From Nocardiopsis listeri NBRC 13360 (GTDB taxonomy: Bacteria > Actinomycetota > Actinomycetes > Streptosporangiales > Streptosporangiaceae), in assembly GCF_001570765.1 (NCBI RefSeq), contig NZ_BCSH01000011.1, positions 1-64,000 of the forward strand: DNA of 64,000 nucleotides, given 5' to 3'. Made by a program: the position numbers and the translations under genes. Position 1 is the stretch's first letter. Every line of letters starts with the position of its first letter. The notes under the pieces were generated by a model, which was not told the origin of the DNA, ran no database searches, and saw only the letters and a list, made by a program, of their open reading frames with translations. Below are positions 9,646-17,526 of this stretch, piece after piece.

Positions 9646-10791
9646 TTGTCGTTCTGGCGTGTGTTGCTGCGCAGGGCCGGCTTGATGCGTTCTGCCGAGG
9701 TCGAATCGACCCAGGCCGTCCAGCCCACCTCCACAGACCGCACGGAGCATCCCGAGGAACGTGCGACGGACTCCGATGTTCGTGCGACCACGGTGCCGGA
9801 ACAGGTTTCGGTGTCGGCCGACGAGGAGCCCACCAGGGCCCTGTCCGCCGCGGAGCCCGCCAAGGCCCTGGCCGCCGCGGTGCCCGAGCGGGCCGAACGG
9901 TCGACCGAATCCGAGGCGGGAACGACCTCCGTGAAGACGACCTCCACGGAGCGGACCGGCACTTCCACGAGGGCGACCTCGGTGAAGGGTTCGGGCTCCG
10001 GTTCGATCGTGCCCACCGCCGGGAAGCGCTCCGCCGTCCTGGAGCGCACCCTTCAGTCCCTGGTGGAACGACTCGGCACCGAGCACCCCGACACCATCAC
10101 CGCCCGCAACAACCTCGCGACCAAGTACGCGCAGATGGGGCGGCGCCAGGCCGCCGTGCAGCAATTCGAACTGGCGTTGGCCGAGGCCGTCTCGGTCTAC
10201 GACGAGGAGCACCCGCGCACCGAGATCATCCGGGAGAACCTGGCCTGGGCGTACGAGGACGCGGGGCGTCCGGCCGACGCCGCCGGTCAGTGGGAGACCC
10301 TGCTCGGCCAGCGTGAGGGGCAGTTCGGTCCGGCCGACGAGGACACGGTGGAGGCGCGCATGCGCCTGGCCGTGTGCTACCGACGCAGTGGTCGGTTGGA
10401 CGCCGCGGTGGTCCACTACGAGCGGGCCATCGAGGACGTCGCCTCCACCAAGCGCCGCGAGGAGCTGCGTTTGGGCCTGAGCGCCGCGCAGAGCATGGCC
10501 GGCCGCTACGAGGCGGCCATCTCCCAGCTGCGCATGGTGCTGGCCGCCCGTAGGCGCCGACTCGGCAAGGGCCACCTGGACACCTTGGCCGTGCACCACC
10601 GACTGGGCCGATCCCACACCCAGGCGGGCCGCCCCGACGAGGCCGTCGAGGTGCTGCGCGAGGCCTACCGGGTGGCGCTCAACTCCTCCGGCGACCCGGA
10701 GGTGCGCCGGTTGACGGTACGTCTACGCCGCGACCTGGCGGGCGCCTACAACGCGGCGGGGCGCCACCGCGAGGCCGACGCTCTGCTCTGA
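9646..10791 (+). CDS. Tetratricopeptide-repeat protein
   Basis: A 381-residue cytoplasmic protein. The first 125 residues are low-complexity, rich in Thr, Ser, Ala and Glu, and probably disordered. From about residue 125 to the end there are six or so TPR units of the kinesin-light-chain type, for example ARNNLATKYAQMGRRQAAVQ, ENLAWAYEDAGRPADAA and RMRLAVCYRRSGRLDAAVVH. TPR solenoids bind other proteins; no enzyme domain is attached, so the partner is unknown. The TTG start (9646) gives SFWRVLLRRAG. An ATG 13 codons later is an alternative. A strong hairpin follows the stop. Confidence 0.82.
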   Translation: MSFWRVLLRRAGLMRSAEVESTQAVQPTSTDRTEHPEERATDSDVRATTVPEQVSVSADEEPTRALSAAEPAKALAAAVPERAERSTESEAGTTSVKTTSTERTGTSTRATSVKGSGSGSIVPTAGKRSAVLERTLQSLVERLGTEHPDTITARNNLATKYAQMGRRQAAVQQFELALAEAVSVYDEEHPRTEIIRENLAWAYEDAGRPADAAGQWETLLGQREGQFGPADEDTVEARMRLAVCYRRSGRLDAAVVHYERAIEDVASTKRREELRLGLSAAQSMAGRYEAAISQLRMVLAARRRRLGKGHLDTLAVHHRLGRSHTQAGRPDEAVEVLREAYRVALNSSGDPEVRRLTVRLRRDLAGAYNAAGRHREADALL

Positions 10792-10792
10792 A

Positions 10793-10853
10793 CACCGAGA
10801 ACGACACCGGGCCGGGGATCCTTCGTGGTCCCCGGCCCTCGTCGTTCTCGGTG
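10793..10853 (+). terminator. Terminator after TPR gene
   Basis: Long complementary arms start with CACCGAGAACGAC and end with GTCGTTCTCGGTG. A GC-rich inner stem surrounds a CTTCGT loop, and the hairpin begins 2 bases after the stop codon. Confidence 0.8.
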
Positions 10854-11005
10854 CGACGCGTCGGGCATGGGGCGCCACGTGCGAAAACCACTCGCGCGCC
10901 CGGGACCCGGCCGGCAGTATCCGTTGGTCGGCTCCTCGTCGGCGCCACGTCGGGCCGCCGACCACGTCGGACCCCATCGACCACACCGAACGACCGGAGA
11001 GTGCC

Positions 11006-11512
11006 ATGCTCGAGCTCACCGACGAGGAGATCCGCTCCTCGTTCGTCAACTGCCCCAAGGGCGAGACCAAGCGGATGACCTATCCCCCGACCATGCCCCT
11101 CCTGGACTGGGAGGACATGGATTTCCTGGGGTGGGTCGACCCCAAGGCGCCGGGCCGCGCCTACCTGGTGATCGACTCGGGTGAGCAACCGATCGGGGTC
11201 GCCCTGCGCCTGCCCAACGGCGGCCCCAAGGCCGACTTCTTCAAGTCGATGACGTGCTCGTTCTGTGTGACCGTGCACCCCGCCGGCGGTGTGCGCCTGT
11301 TCAGCGCCCCCAAACCCGGCAAGGCCGGCCGGCAAGGCGACACCGTGGGGTTGTACGTGTGCGCCGACCTGGCCTGCCCGCTGTATGCGCGGGGCAAGCG
11401 GGAGTCCTCGCTGATCCAGCCGGCGGAGACGATCGGCCGGGAGGAGCGGATCCAGCGCCTGCGCCTCAACGTCGATCGCTTCGTGACCCGATTCCTCGAC
11501 GGCCGGGGCTGA
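11006..11512 (+). CDS. FBP-type treble-clef zinc-finger protein
   Basis: A 168-residue protein of the actinobacterial FBP domain family (similar to the C-terminal zinc finger region of elongation factor G-binding proteins). The family start RSSFVNCPKGETKRM is followed by FLGWVDPKAPGRAYLV. The zinc knuckle is formed by CSFC (near residue 90) and a second pair in VCADLACPLYARGK, and the C-terminal helix is RLRLNVDRFVTRFL. By analogy with FusB/FBP proteins it may bind translation factor EF-G, but stand-alone members are not well characterised. The ATG follows GGAGAG. The gene stands alone between two hairpins. Confidence 0.8.
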   Translation: MLELTDEEIRSSFVNCPKGETKRMTYPPTMPLLDWEDMDFLGWVDPKAPGRAYLVIDSGEQPIGVALRLPNGGPKADFFKSMTCSFCVTVHPAGGVRLFSAPKPGKAGRQGDTVGLYVCADLACPLYARGKRESSLIQPAETIGREERIQRLRLNVDRFVTRFLDGRG

Positions 11513-11821
11513 GTTCAGGCGGGATGGCCCGCGCTGCGCGGGTCCACGCCGCCCCTCCATGGGTGTGGAAGGGCTCTTCGGTGATCGTCTGAGCAGGGCG
11601 GCGTGTTCGAGGTCCGGATCGACCACGCGCACTCCAGGCTTGGTGCCCAGGGGAAGGAAGCTCGGCGCGGCCCACCGCGAGGACCGAATCGGCCACCATC
11701 ACCGAAAGCCGGGTTCCTTCCTTACTTCCGATATGCCCGGCCCCGCTGCTCGCACTATTTGTTACTGGCGAGTAGCATGACCTCAACAGTCCACCCATCG
11801 CTTGAAGAAGGAGGGGCCATC
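11513..11821 (+). other. fadAB promoter region
   Basis: This 309-base gap holds a candidate terminator hairpin for the FBP gene just after its stop (11518-11553, core CCCGCG-CTG-CGCGGG). Near its end lies an operator-like sequence upstream of fadA (listed separately). I see no gene; open frames here are shadows. Confidence 0.5.
11761..11776. promoter_or_regulatory. Candidate fatty-acid regulator operator before fadA
   Basis: GTTACTGGCGAGTAGC contains the imperfect palindrome TACT-GGCG-AGTA, 46 bases upstream of the fadA start. Similar TACT...AGTA palindromes are common before actinobacterial acyl-CoA metabolism genes and are bound by TetR-family regulators. The match here is by symmetry and position only. 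Confidence 0.45.
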
Positions 11822-13021
11822 GTGCCGCGAACCGCCCGCGAAGTCGTGTTCGTCGACGGGGTCCGCACCCCGTTCGGCAAGTCAGGCAAGGGCCTCTACG
11901 CCGAGACGCGCGCCGACGACCTCATCGTCCGCGTGATCCGCGAACTGATGCGCCGCAACCCGGGCCTTCCCCCGGAGCGCGTCGACGAGGTCGCCATCGC
12001 CGCCACCACCCAGATCGGCGACCAGGGCCTGACCCTCGGGCGCACCGCCGCGATCCTGGCCGGGTTGCCCAAGAGCGTCCCCGGTTACTCCATCGACCGC
12101 ATGTGCGCCGGCGCGCTCACCGCCGCGACCACCGCCGGCGCGGGCATCTCCTTCGGTGCCTACGACGTCGTGATCGCCGGTGGCGTCGAGCACATGGGCC
12201 GGCACCCCATGGGTGAGGGCGTCGACCCCAACCCCCGGATCATCTCCGAGAAACTGGTCGACCCGTCCGCGTTGGTCATGGGCAACACCGCCGAGAACCT
12301 GCACGACCGGTACCCGACCATCACCAAGGAGCGCGCCGACTCCTACGCGGTGCGCAGCCAGGAGAAGGTCGCCAAGGCCTACGCCGACGGCAAGATCCAG
12401 CCCGACCTGGTCGAGACCCTGGTCCGTTCCGCGGAGAAGGGCTTCGGCCTGGCCACCCAGGACGAGCCGCCGCGCCCCGGTACCACCATGGAGTCGCTGG
12501 CCGGCCTGAAGACCCCGTTCCGCGCGCACGGCAACGTGACGCCCGGTAACGCCGCCGGCCTCAACGACGGTGCCACCGGCACCCTGCTGATGGCCGAGGA
12601 GGTCGCCGAGGAGCTGGGGCTGGACGCCAAGATGCGTCTGGTCGACTTCTCCTTCACCGGTGTCGAGCCCGAGGTCATGGGCGTGGGCCCCGTCCCGGCC
12701 ACAGAGAAGCTCTTCGCCCGCCAGGGCATCTCGATCGACGACATCGGTCTGATCGAGATCAACGAGGCCTTCGCCGTCCAGGTGCTGGCCTTCCTCGAAC
12801 ACTTCGGCATCGCCGACGACGACGCCCGCGTCAACCCGTGGGGCGGCGCGATCGCCGTCGGTCACCCGCTGGCCTCTTCCGGCGGCCGTCTGATGATGCA
12901 GCTCGCGCGCCAGTTCGCCGAGCGCCCCGACGTCCGCTACGGCATCACCACCATGTGCGTGGGCCTGGGCATGGGCGGGACCATCCTTTGGGAGAACACC
13001 AACTACGAGGGGGGCAAGTGA
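11822..13021 (+). CDS. fadA: Acetyl-CoA acyltransferase (3-ketoacyl-CoA thiolase) FadA
   Basis: Catalyses the last step of beta-oxidation, thiolysis of 3-ketoacyl-CoA to acetyl-CoA and a shortened acyl-CoA. The 399-residue thiolase has the nucleophilic cysteine in IDRMCAGALTA (near residue 90), the NEAFAVQ motif, the histidine in GGAIAVGHPLASSGGR, and the second active cysteine in TMCVGLGMGG. The GTG start at 11822 is chosen because AAGAAGGAGGGG lies just upstream and homology starts with REVVFVDGVRTPFG; a longer frame upstream exists. It overlaps the start of fadB by 4 bases, so the two subunits of the trifunctional complex should be made together. Confidence 0.95.
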   Translation: MPRTAREVVFVDGVRTPFGKSGKGLYAETRADDLIVRVIRELMRRNPGLPPERVDEVAIAATTQIGDQGLTLGRTAAILAGLPKSVPGYSIDRMCAGALTAATTAGAGISFGAYDVVIAGGVEHMGRHPMGEGVDPNPRIISEKLVDPSALVMGNTAENLHDRYPTITKERADSYAVRSQEKVAKAYADGKIQPDLVETLVRSAEKGFGLATQDEPPRPGTTMESLAGLKTPFRAHGNVTPGNAAGLNDGATGTLLMAEEVAEELGLDAKMRLVDFSFTGVEPEVMGVGPVPATEKLFARQGISIDDIGLIEINEAFAVQVLAFLEHFGIADDDARVNPWGGAIAVGHPLASSGGRLMMQLARQFAERPDVRYGITTMCVGLGMGGTILWENTNYEGGK

Positions 13022-15111
13022 GCACCGCGATCGAGCAAGCCCGGGAGCTGTTCAAGGACGAGGTCGTCACCAAGGCGCTCGCCCGTGACATCGAACTCCC
13101 CTACGGGGCCGGCAAGGCCGTCCTGATCACCCTGGACAACGGACACGACCACACCAAGCCGAACACCTTCGGCCCCGGTGGTCTGCTCAGCCTGGACGCC
13201 GCGATCGAGGCCGCCAAGGCGCGCACCGACATCGTCGCGGTCATCGTCACCGGCAAACCGTTCATCTTCGCGGTCGGCGCCGACCTCACCGGCGTTCCCG
13301 CGATCCAGACCCTCGATCAGGCCAAGGCCATCGGCAAGCTCGGGCACGACGTGTTCCGCAAGCTCGGTGAGCTGGACGTACCGACCTTCGCGCTGATCAA
13401 CGGCGCGGCCATGGGCGGCGGCGTCGAGGTGGGTCTGCACTGCACCTACCGCACCGTCTCCTCCGGCGTGCCGGCCTTCTCCCTGCCCGAGACCTTCCTC
13501 GGCCTCGTCCCGGGTTGGGGCGGCACCTACCTGCTGCCCAACCTGATCGGCGCCGAGAAGGCCCTCAAGATCATCATCGACAACCCGCTCGCCCAGAACA
13601 AGGTCATCAAGGGCGAGCAGGTCTTCGAGATGGGAATCGCCGACGCCATCTTCGAGCCGGCCGACTTCGTCGAGGAGTCCCTGCGCTGGGCCGCCCAGGT
13701 CCTCAAGGGTGACATCGAGGTGGAGCGCCCCGAGGTCGACAAGGGCGAGGCCTGGGACAACGCGGTCAACATGAGCCGCTTCGTGGTCGAGGGCAAGCTG
13801 CACGGCGCCGCCCCGGCCCCGGCCCGCGCCGTCGAGCTGGTCGCCGCCGCCAAGACCGCCACCCGTGACGAGGGCTTCGCCGCCGAGGACGAGGCGCTCG
13901 CCGAGCTCATCATGAGCCCCGAGCTCAAGGCCGGCCTGTACGCCTTCGACCTGGTCCAAAAGCGCGCCAAGCGTCCCGCGGGCGCCCCGGACAAGTCGCT
14001 GGCCCGCAAGGTCACCAAGGTCGGTGTCGTCGGCGCCGGTCTGATGGCCGGGCAGCTGGCCCTGCTGTTCGCGCGCCGTCTGGACGTTCCGGTCGTCATG
14101 ACCGACCTGGATCAGGGTCGCCTCGACAAGGGCGTGGCCTACGTCCACGGCGAGGTCGACAAGCTCCTGAAGAAGGGGCGCGTCAACCAGGACAAGGCCA
14201 ACCACCTCAAGGCCTTGGTCACCGGTTCGCTGACCAAGGACGCCTTCTCCGACGCCGACTTCGTCATCGAGGCCGTCTTCGAGAAGATGGAGATCAAGAA
14301 GCAGGTTTTCGCCGAAGTGGAGGCCGTGGTCTCCCCCGAGGCGATCCTGGCCACCAACACCTCCTCCCTCTCGATCACCGAGATGGCGTCGGAGCTGAAG
14401 CACCCCGAGCGGGTCGTGGGCTTCCACTTCTTCAACCCGGTCGCCGTCCTCCCGCTGCTGGAGATCGTCCGCGGCGAGAAGACCGACGACGCTTCCCTGG
14501 CCACGGCCTTCGCCGTCTCCAAGAAGCTGAAGAAGACCTCGGTACTGTGCAAGGACGCCCCGGCGTTCGTCGTCAACCGTCTGCTCACCCTGTTCATGGG
14601 CGAGGTCCTGGCCGCCGTGGGCGAGGGAACCGAGCCCGAGGTCGCCGACCGCGCGGTCGCGCCGCTGGGTCTGCCGATGTCGCCGCTGATGCTGCTGCAG
14701 CTGGTCGGCCCGGCCGTCGGTCTGCACGTCGCCCAGACCCTGAACGAGGCGTTCCCCGAGCGCTTCGCGGTCTCCCCGCAGCTGGAGGCCGTGGTCGAGG
14801 CCGGCAAGTCGGAGATCTTCGCCCCGGACTTCACCATCGACCCCGAGGTGAAGGAGCTCCTCAAGGGCGGCGACAACCCGTCCGAGGAGCAGGACATCCT
14901 GGACCGGGCCCTGCGCGCCTTGGCCGAGGAGATCCGGATCATGCTGGACGAGGGCGTGGTGGCCGAGGCCGCCGACATCGACCTGTGCCTGATCACGGGC
15001 GCCGGTTGGCCCTTCCACACCGGTGGCATCACCCCGTACCTGGACAAGGTCGGCGTGTCCACCGCGGTGAACGGCAAGCCGTTCCACGAGGGCGCCCCGA
15101 AGGCCGTCTAG
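13018..15111 (+). CDS. fadB: Fatty oxidation complex alpha subunit FadB (enoyl-CoA hydratase / 3-hydroxyacyl-CoA dehydrogenase)
   Basis: Bifunctional enzyme that hydrates enoyl-CoA and oxidises the 3-hydroxyacyl-CoA with NAD. The 697-residue protein has an N-terminal crotonase domain (about 1-290; AVGADLTGVPA and NGAAMGGGVEVGL build the oxyanion hole, and LPETFLGLVPGWGGT carries the catalytic glutamate). A NAD-binding domain starts at VGVVGAGLMAGQLAL (about residue 338), with ATNTSSLSI and the HFFNPV catalytic histidine. The dehydrogenase C-terminal helices complete the protein. The GTG start overlaps the fadA stop (GTGA) and has GAGGGGG before it. A clean terminator follows. With FadA it covers three of the four beta-oxidation steps. 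Confidence 0.95.
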   Translation: MSTAIEQARELFKDEVVTKALARDIELPYGAGKAVLITLDNGHDHTKPNTFGPGGLLSLDAAIEAAKARTDIVAVIVTGKPFIFAVGADLTGVPAIQTLDQAKAIGKLGHDVFRKLGELDVPTFALINGAAMGGGVEVGLHCTYRTVSSGVPAFSLPETFLGLVPGWGGTYLLPNLIGAEKALKIIIDNPLAQNKVIKGEQVFEMGIADAIFEPADFVEESLRWAAQVLKGDIEVERPEVDKGEAWDNAVNMSRFVVEGKLHGAAPAPARAVELVAAAKTATRDEGFAAEDEALAELIMSPELKAGLYAFDLVQKRAKRPAGAPDKSLARKVTKVGVVGAGLMAGQLALLFARRLDVPVVMTDLDQGRLDKGVAYVHGEVDKLLKKGRVNQDKANHLKALVTGSLTKDAFSDADFVIEAVFEKMEIKKQVFAEVEAVVSPEAILATNTSSLSITEMASELKHPERVVGFHFFNPVAVLPLLEIVRGEKTDDASLATAFAVSKKLKKTSVLCKDAPAFVVNRLLTLFMGEVLAAVGEGTEPEVADRAVAPLGLPMSPLMLLQLVGPAVGLHVAQTLNEAFPERFAVSPQLEAVVEAGKSEIFAPDFTIDPEVKELLKGGDNPSEEQDILDRALRALAEEIRIMLDEGVVAEAADIDLCLITGAGWPFHTGGITPYLDKVGVSTAVNGKPFHEGAPKAV

Positions 15112-15130
15112 GGTCTCACTCGCAGTGTCC

Positions 15131-15168
15131 GAACGGGCCCGGTCTCCACACGGAGATCGGGCCCGTTC
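15131..15168 (+). terminator. Terminator of fadAB
   Basis: GAACGGGCCCG and its complement CGGGCCCGTTC, extended by GTCTCC/GGAGAT, form a hairpin about 20 bases after the fadB stop. Confidence 0.85.
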
Positions 15169-15218
15169 CATGTCTTTCATGGCATTACTCTTGAACCATT
15201 CTCAAAACGACTTATAGC

Positions 15219-15266
15219 CACATTACCATTACTCGCACATACCCATAAGTAACCCTCGGTAATGTG
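15219..15266 (+). promoter_or_regulatory. AT-rich leader with an inverted repeat covering the start codon of the split gene
   Basis: CACATTACC (15219-15227) is the exact reverse complement of GGTAATGTG (15258-15266). The second copy contains the GTG start codon of the split nuclease-like gene. An inner TTACT/AGTAA pair extends the hairpin. The surrounding 80 bases are much more AT-rich than the rest of the window, and there is no Shine-Dalgarno sequence. A fold that hides the start codon, or a repressor site, are both possible. Confidence 0.45.
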
Positions 15267-15875
15267 TCTCCCGTGGCAGTTTCCCCCGAACACCAGATAT
15301 ACGCGGAGTTGTTCTCCGACGCCCCGGATATGGCGGTGGCGTTCCTACGAGACCTTGGAGTGGAGGTACCGAAGTACGACCGCAGCGAACTGACCTCCTG
15401 CGACCTCGGGCACGTCGATCCGGTCGAACGACGCTCCGACGTGGCCATCATGCTGCGCGACAAGGTCGGCGAAGACCCGCTGGCAAGGCTGATGGGCGTC
15501 GTAGTGGAGGTCCAGCGCGACACCAGCGAGCGCAAACGCTTCACTTGGCCCGAATACCTCTGCGCATTGCGTTCCAAGAACGAGTGCCCGGTGACCTTGT
15601 TGGTCATCTGTCCGCGGCAACACGTGGCCGACTGGTACGACGAGCCCATTCCACTGGGACATCCGGGTTTCGCCCTCAAACCCGTTGTCTTAGGACCCGA
15701 TCGCATTCCGGCGATCACCGACCCGGCAAAGGTCGGACGCTTCCCGACTCTGGGTGTTCTGTCCGCTGCGGCACATGGGCCGGCCGACCCTGACGTGATC
15801 CGGGCTCTGCACCTGCTCACCGACAGCAGCTGCCAGAGGGCTCTGGAGGAGCTGGTAAAGGGATCCCGGTCCTGA
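15264..15875 (+). pseudogene. PD-(D/E)XK (Rpn-like) family gene, 5' part, interrupted by the IscB element
   Basis: The first 199 codons of an actinobacterial family of about 250-290 residues that resembles the PD-(D/E)XK / Rpn recombination-promoting nucleases. The likely nuclease core is visible: an aspartate in RRSDVAIML (near residue 72), then VVVEVQRD (E-x-Q), then RKRFTWPEYLCALRSKNECP and VTLLVICPR. The host frame runs to AAG at 15860. The last codons before the TGA (GSRS) come from the inserted element. The usual C-terminal part (YEYTSAWTESLKAEGEAKG) is found after the element at 17527, so one gene has been cut in two. Joining 15860 to 17527 keeps the frame. Whether the truncated protein is made or functional is unknown. 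Confidence 0.8.
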
Positions 15876-16192
15876 AGGACCGGGCTTTCAGCCCTGGTGG
15901 CTGAGGGCCGCCTTTACCAGCACCAGCCATCACCCACGAGGAGGTGACCTTGATGGCTACGTTCCGTACAGGACAGCAGACCCACCCACCTGTGCTTCCT
16001 CAGCAGGTGGCTCTGGAATCGGAGTCGGTAGACACGCCCCGGATCGGGCACGAAACGAGGCTTCGGCACCACCCCACGGTGGTACCCGGTACGGACCATG
16101 TGCGAGGGGAGACCGGTACCGCATCACCTGATGGTTCCGGCGTCACCACCCAGCCCCTGGCTGGGGAGAAGCCGCGTGAGCGGCACCCATCA
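15861..16192 (+). ncRNA. Presumed omega RNA of the IscB element
   Basis: IscB omega RNAs are encoded just upstream of iscB with the guide at the 5' end (established for the OMEGA systems). This segment is packed with hairpins: 15865-15884 (CCCGGTCC-TGAA-GGACCGGG), 15888-15904 (TCAGCC/GGCTGA), 15986-16010 (CCACCTG/CAGGTGG), a CCACC/GGTGG stem near 16070, 16081-16120 (GGTACCCGGT/ACCGGTACC), CCAGCC/GGCTGG near 16150-16166, and 16171-16184 (GCCGC-GTGA-GCGGC). Such density is not expected of a plain coding region. The guide would be the roughly 16 bases before it (15845-15860). Exact ends and processing cannot be seen from sequence. Confidence 0.65.
15865..15884. repeat. Left-end hairpin of the IscB element
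   Basis: Perfect 8-bp stem CCCGGTCC/GGACCGGG with a TGAA loop. Its right half shares 14 bases with the right-end hairpin at 17493-17506, which suggests recognition by the same transposase. Confidence 0.75.
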
Positions 16193-17497
16193 GTGTTCGT
16201 CCTCGACCAGCACCACACACCACTGCAACCTTGTCACCCCGCCCGAGCCCGCCAGCTCTTGGCCAAAGGACGGGCCGTGGTGGCCCGGCACACCCCCTTC
16301 ACCATCCGCCTCAAGGACCGCAGCATCGCCGAGTCCGAGGTCGATGGTGTTCAGGTCGGTATCGACCCGGGCAGCAAGCACACCGGCTTCGCGGTCTTCA
16401 CCCACCAGGCCGGAGAGCGTCGTGGCCGATACGCGATTCAACTGGACCATCGTGGCGGGCGGATCCGGAAGAAGATGGGCCAACGCTCCGCTTACCGGCG
16501 GCGTCGCCGGGCGGCGAACCTGCGTCACCGTGCTCCCCGGTTTTCCAACCGCACCCGCCCCCCAGGGTGGTTGTCCCCGTCCTTGAGGCATCGGGTGGAG
16601 ACCACCACCGCCTGGGTGGACCGGCTCACCCGGTGGGCACCGGTCACGGCGGTGCACGTGGAGCGGGTGGCCTTCGACACCCACTCCCTGTCCGCAGGAC
16701 GGCCATTGGAAGGGGTGGAGTACCAACAGGGCACCCTGGCCGGGTACGAGGTTCGCGAGTACCTGCTGGCCAAGTTCGACCGCACCTGTGCCTACTGCGG
16801 GGCGACAGACACACCGCTCAACCTGGACCACGTCCACCCGCGCTCCCGGGGTGGGTCCGATCGGGTATCGAACCTGGTGTTGGCGTGCGTGGCCTGCAAC
16901 CAGGCCAAGAACGATCGGCCCGTCGAAGAGTTCGTCACCGATCCGAAAACCCTGGCGCGGGTCCTGGCCCGTGCCAAGGCCCCGTTGCGGGACGCGGCGG
17001 CGGTGCAGTCCACCCGCTGGGCGCTCTGGCGCTCCCTGAACGAACGGTTGCCCACCCGGGTGGGTTCGGGGGGTCGCACCAAGTGGAACCGGACCCGTAA
17101 CCGGTTGCCCAAGTCCCACACCCTGGACGCCTTGGCCGTGGGCGAGGCCGAGACCATCACCCAGACCACCGACCGGGTACTGGTCGCCGCATGCGCGGGG
17201 CGGGGCTCCTACTCCCGTACCCGGCCCGACAAGCACGGGTTCCCGCGCCTGCGCCTGCCTCGCACCAAGGGGTTTTTCGGGTTCGCCACCGGTGACCTGG
17301 TGCGGGCCGTGGTACCCCAGGGCAAAAAGGCCGGGGTCCATACCGGCCGGGTCGCGGTCCGCGCCTCGGGCAGCTTCAACATCACCACCGCCCACGGCAC
17401 CGTCCAAGGAATCGGCTACAAGAACATGCGCCTGCTCCAACGAGCGGACGGCTACGGCTACACCTGGAAAGGAGAGGGCGTTTCCTCCCGCCCCTGA
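15953..17497 (+). CDS. iscB: IscB RNA-guided nuclease (RRXRR / RuvC / HNH)
   Basis: Cas9-ancestor nuclease of the OMEGA type, 514 residues from the ATG at 15953 (GAGGAGG 8 bases before). The PLMP-like domain starts at V81 (VFVLDQHHTPLQPCHPARAR). RuvC-I is GIDPGSKHTG with D138. The arginine-rich bridge helix (RRXRR region) is about residues 170-200, and RuvC-II is HVERVAFD with E237. The HNH domain (about 275-325) has zinc pairs C279/C282 and C312/C315, catalytic D292-H293, and N307. RuvC-III is SHTLDALAVG with H389 and D392. The C-terminal TAM-interacting region (about 415-505) contains GFFGFATGD and GRVAVRASGSFNI. All catalytic residues are intact. The first 80 residues have no IscB homology and overlie the presumed omega RNA, so the in-frame GTG at 16193 may be the true start. 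The stop lies inside the right-end hairpin. Confidence 0.93.
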   Translation: MATFRTGQQTHPPVLPQQVALESESVDTPRIGHETRLRHHPTVVPGTDHVRGETGTASPDGSGVTTQPLAGEKPRERHPSVFVLDQHHTPLQPCHPARARQLLAKGRAVVARHTPFTIRLKDRSIAESEVDGVQVGIDPGSKHTGFAVFTHQAGERRGRYAIQLDHRGGRIRKKMGQRSAYRRRRRAANLRHRAPRFSNRTRPPGWLSPSLRHRVETTTAWVDRLTRWAPVTAVHVERVAFDTHSLSAGRPLEGVEYQQGTLAGYEVREYLLAKFDRTCAYCGATDTPLNLDHVHPRSRGGSDRVSNLVLACVACNQAKNDRPVEEFVTDPKTLARVLARAKAPLRDAAAVQSTRWALWRSLNERLPTRVGSGGRTKWNRTRNRLPKSHTLDALAVGEAETITQTTDRVLVAACAGRGSYSRTRPDKHGFPRLRLPRTKGFFGFATGDLVRAVVPQGKKAGVHTGRVAVRASGSFNITTAHGTVQGIGYKNMRLLQRADGYGYTWKGEGVSSRP

Positions 17498-17506
17498 AGG
17501 ACCGGG
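17487..17506. repeat. Right-end hairpin of the IscB element
   Basis: CCCG...CGGG with an inner CC/GG forms an imperfect hairpin that includes the iscB stop codon. It shares CCTGAAGGACCGGG with the left end. The element probably ends 10-20 bases later, at or before the host ATG at 17527. Confidence 0.65.
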
Positions 17507-17526
17507 TTTCCACGCCCAACACAACG

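Larger units (their letters stand above)
15861..17526 (+). mobile_element. IscB-carrying, IS200/IS605-like (ISC-type) non-autonomous element
   Basis: About 1.67 kb inserted in a host gene. It contains a hairpin-dense left segment, a full IscB nuclease and a hairpin at the right end. Both ends share the 14-base sequence CCTGAAGGACCGGG (15871-15884 and 17493-17506). No target duplication is visible, as expected for IS200/IS605 peel-and-paste transposition. No TnpA (Y1 transposase) is present, so it would depend on one elsewhere. The borders are inferred from frame continuity of the host gene and from the end hairpins; they could be off by several bases. Confidence 0.78.

Noticed and set aside
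13003-15180. 725-codon open frame on the minus strand
   Set aside because: It mirrors fadB and its product is Gly/Asp/Val-rich without any known family.
16190-17524. 444-codon minus-strand frame over iscB
   Set aside because: The plus-strand IscB has all catalytic motifs; the minus frame has none.
15861-17526. CRISPR-Cas type II locus
   Set aside because: The nuclease is IscB-sized with a PLMP-like start, and no repeat-spacer array, cas1 or cas2 is present.
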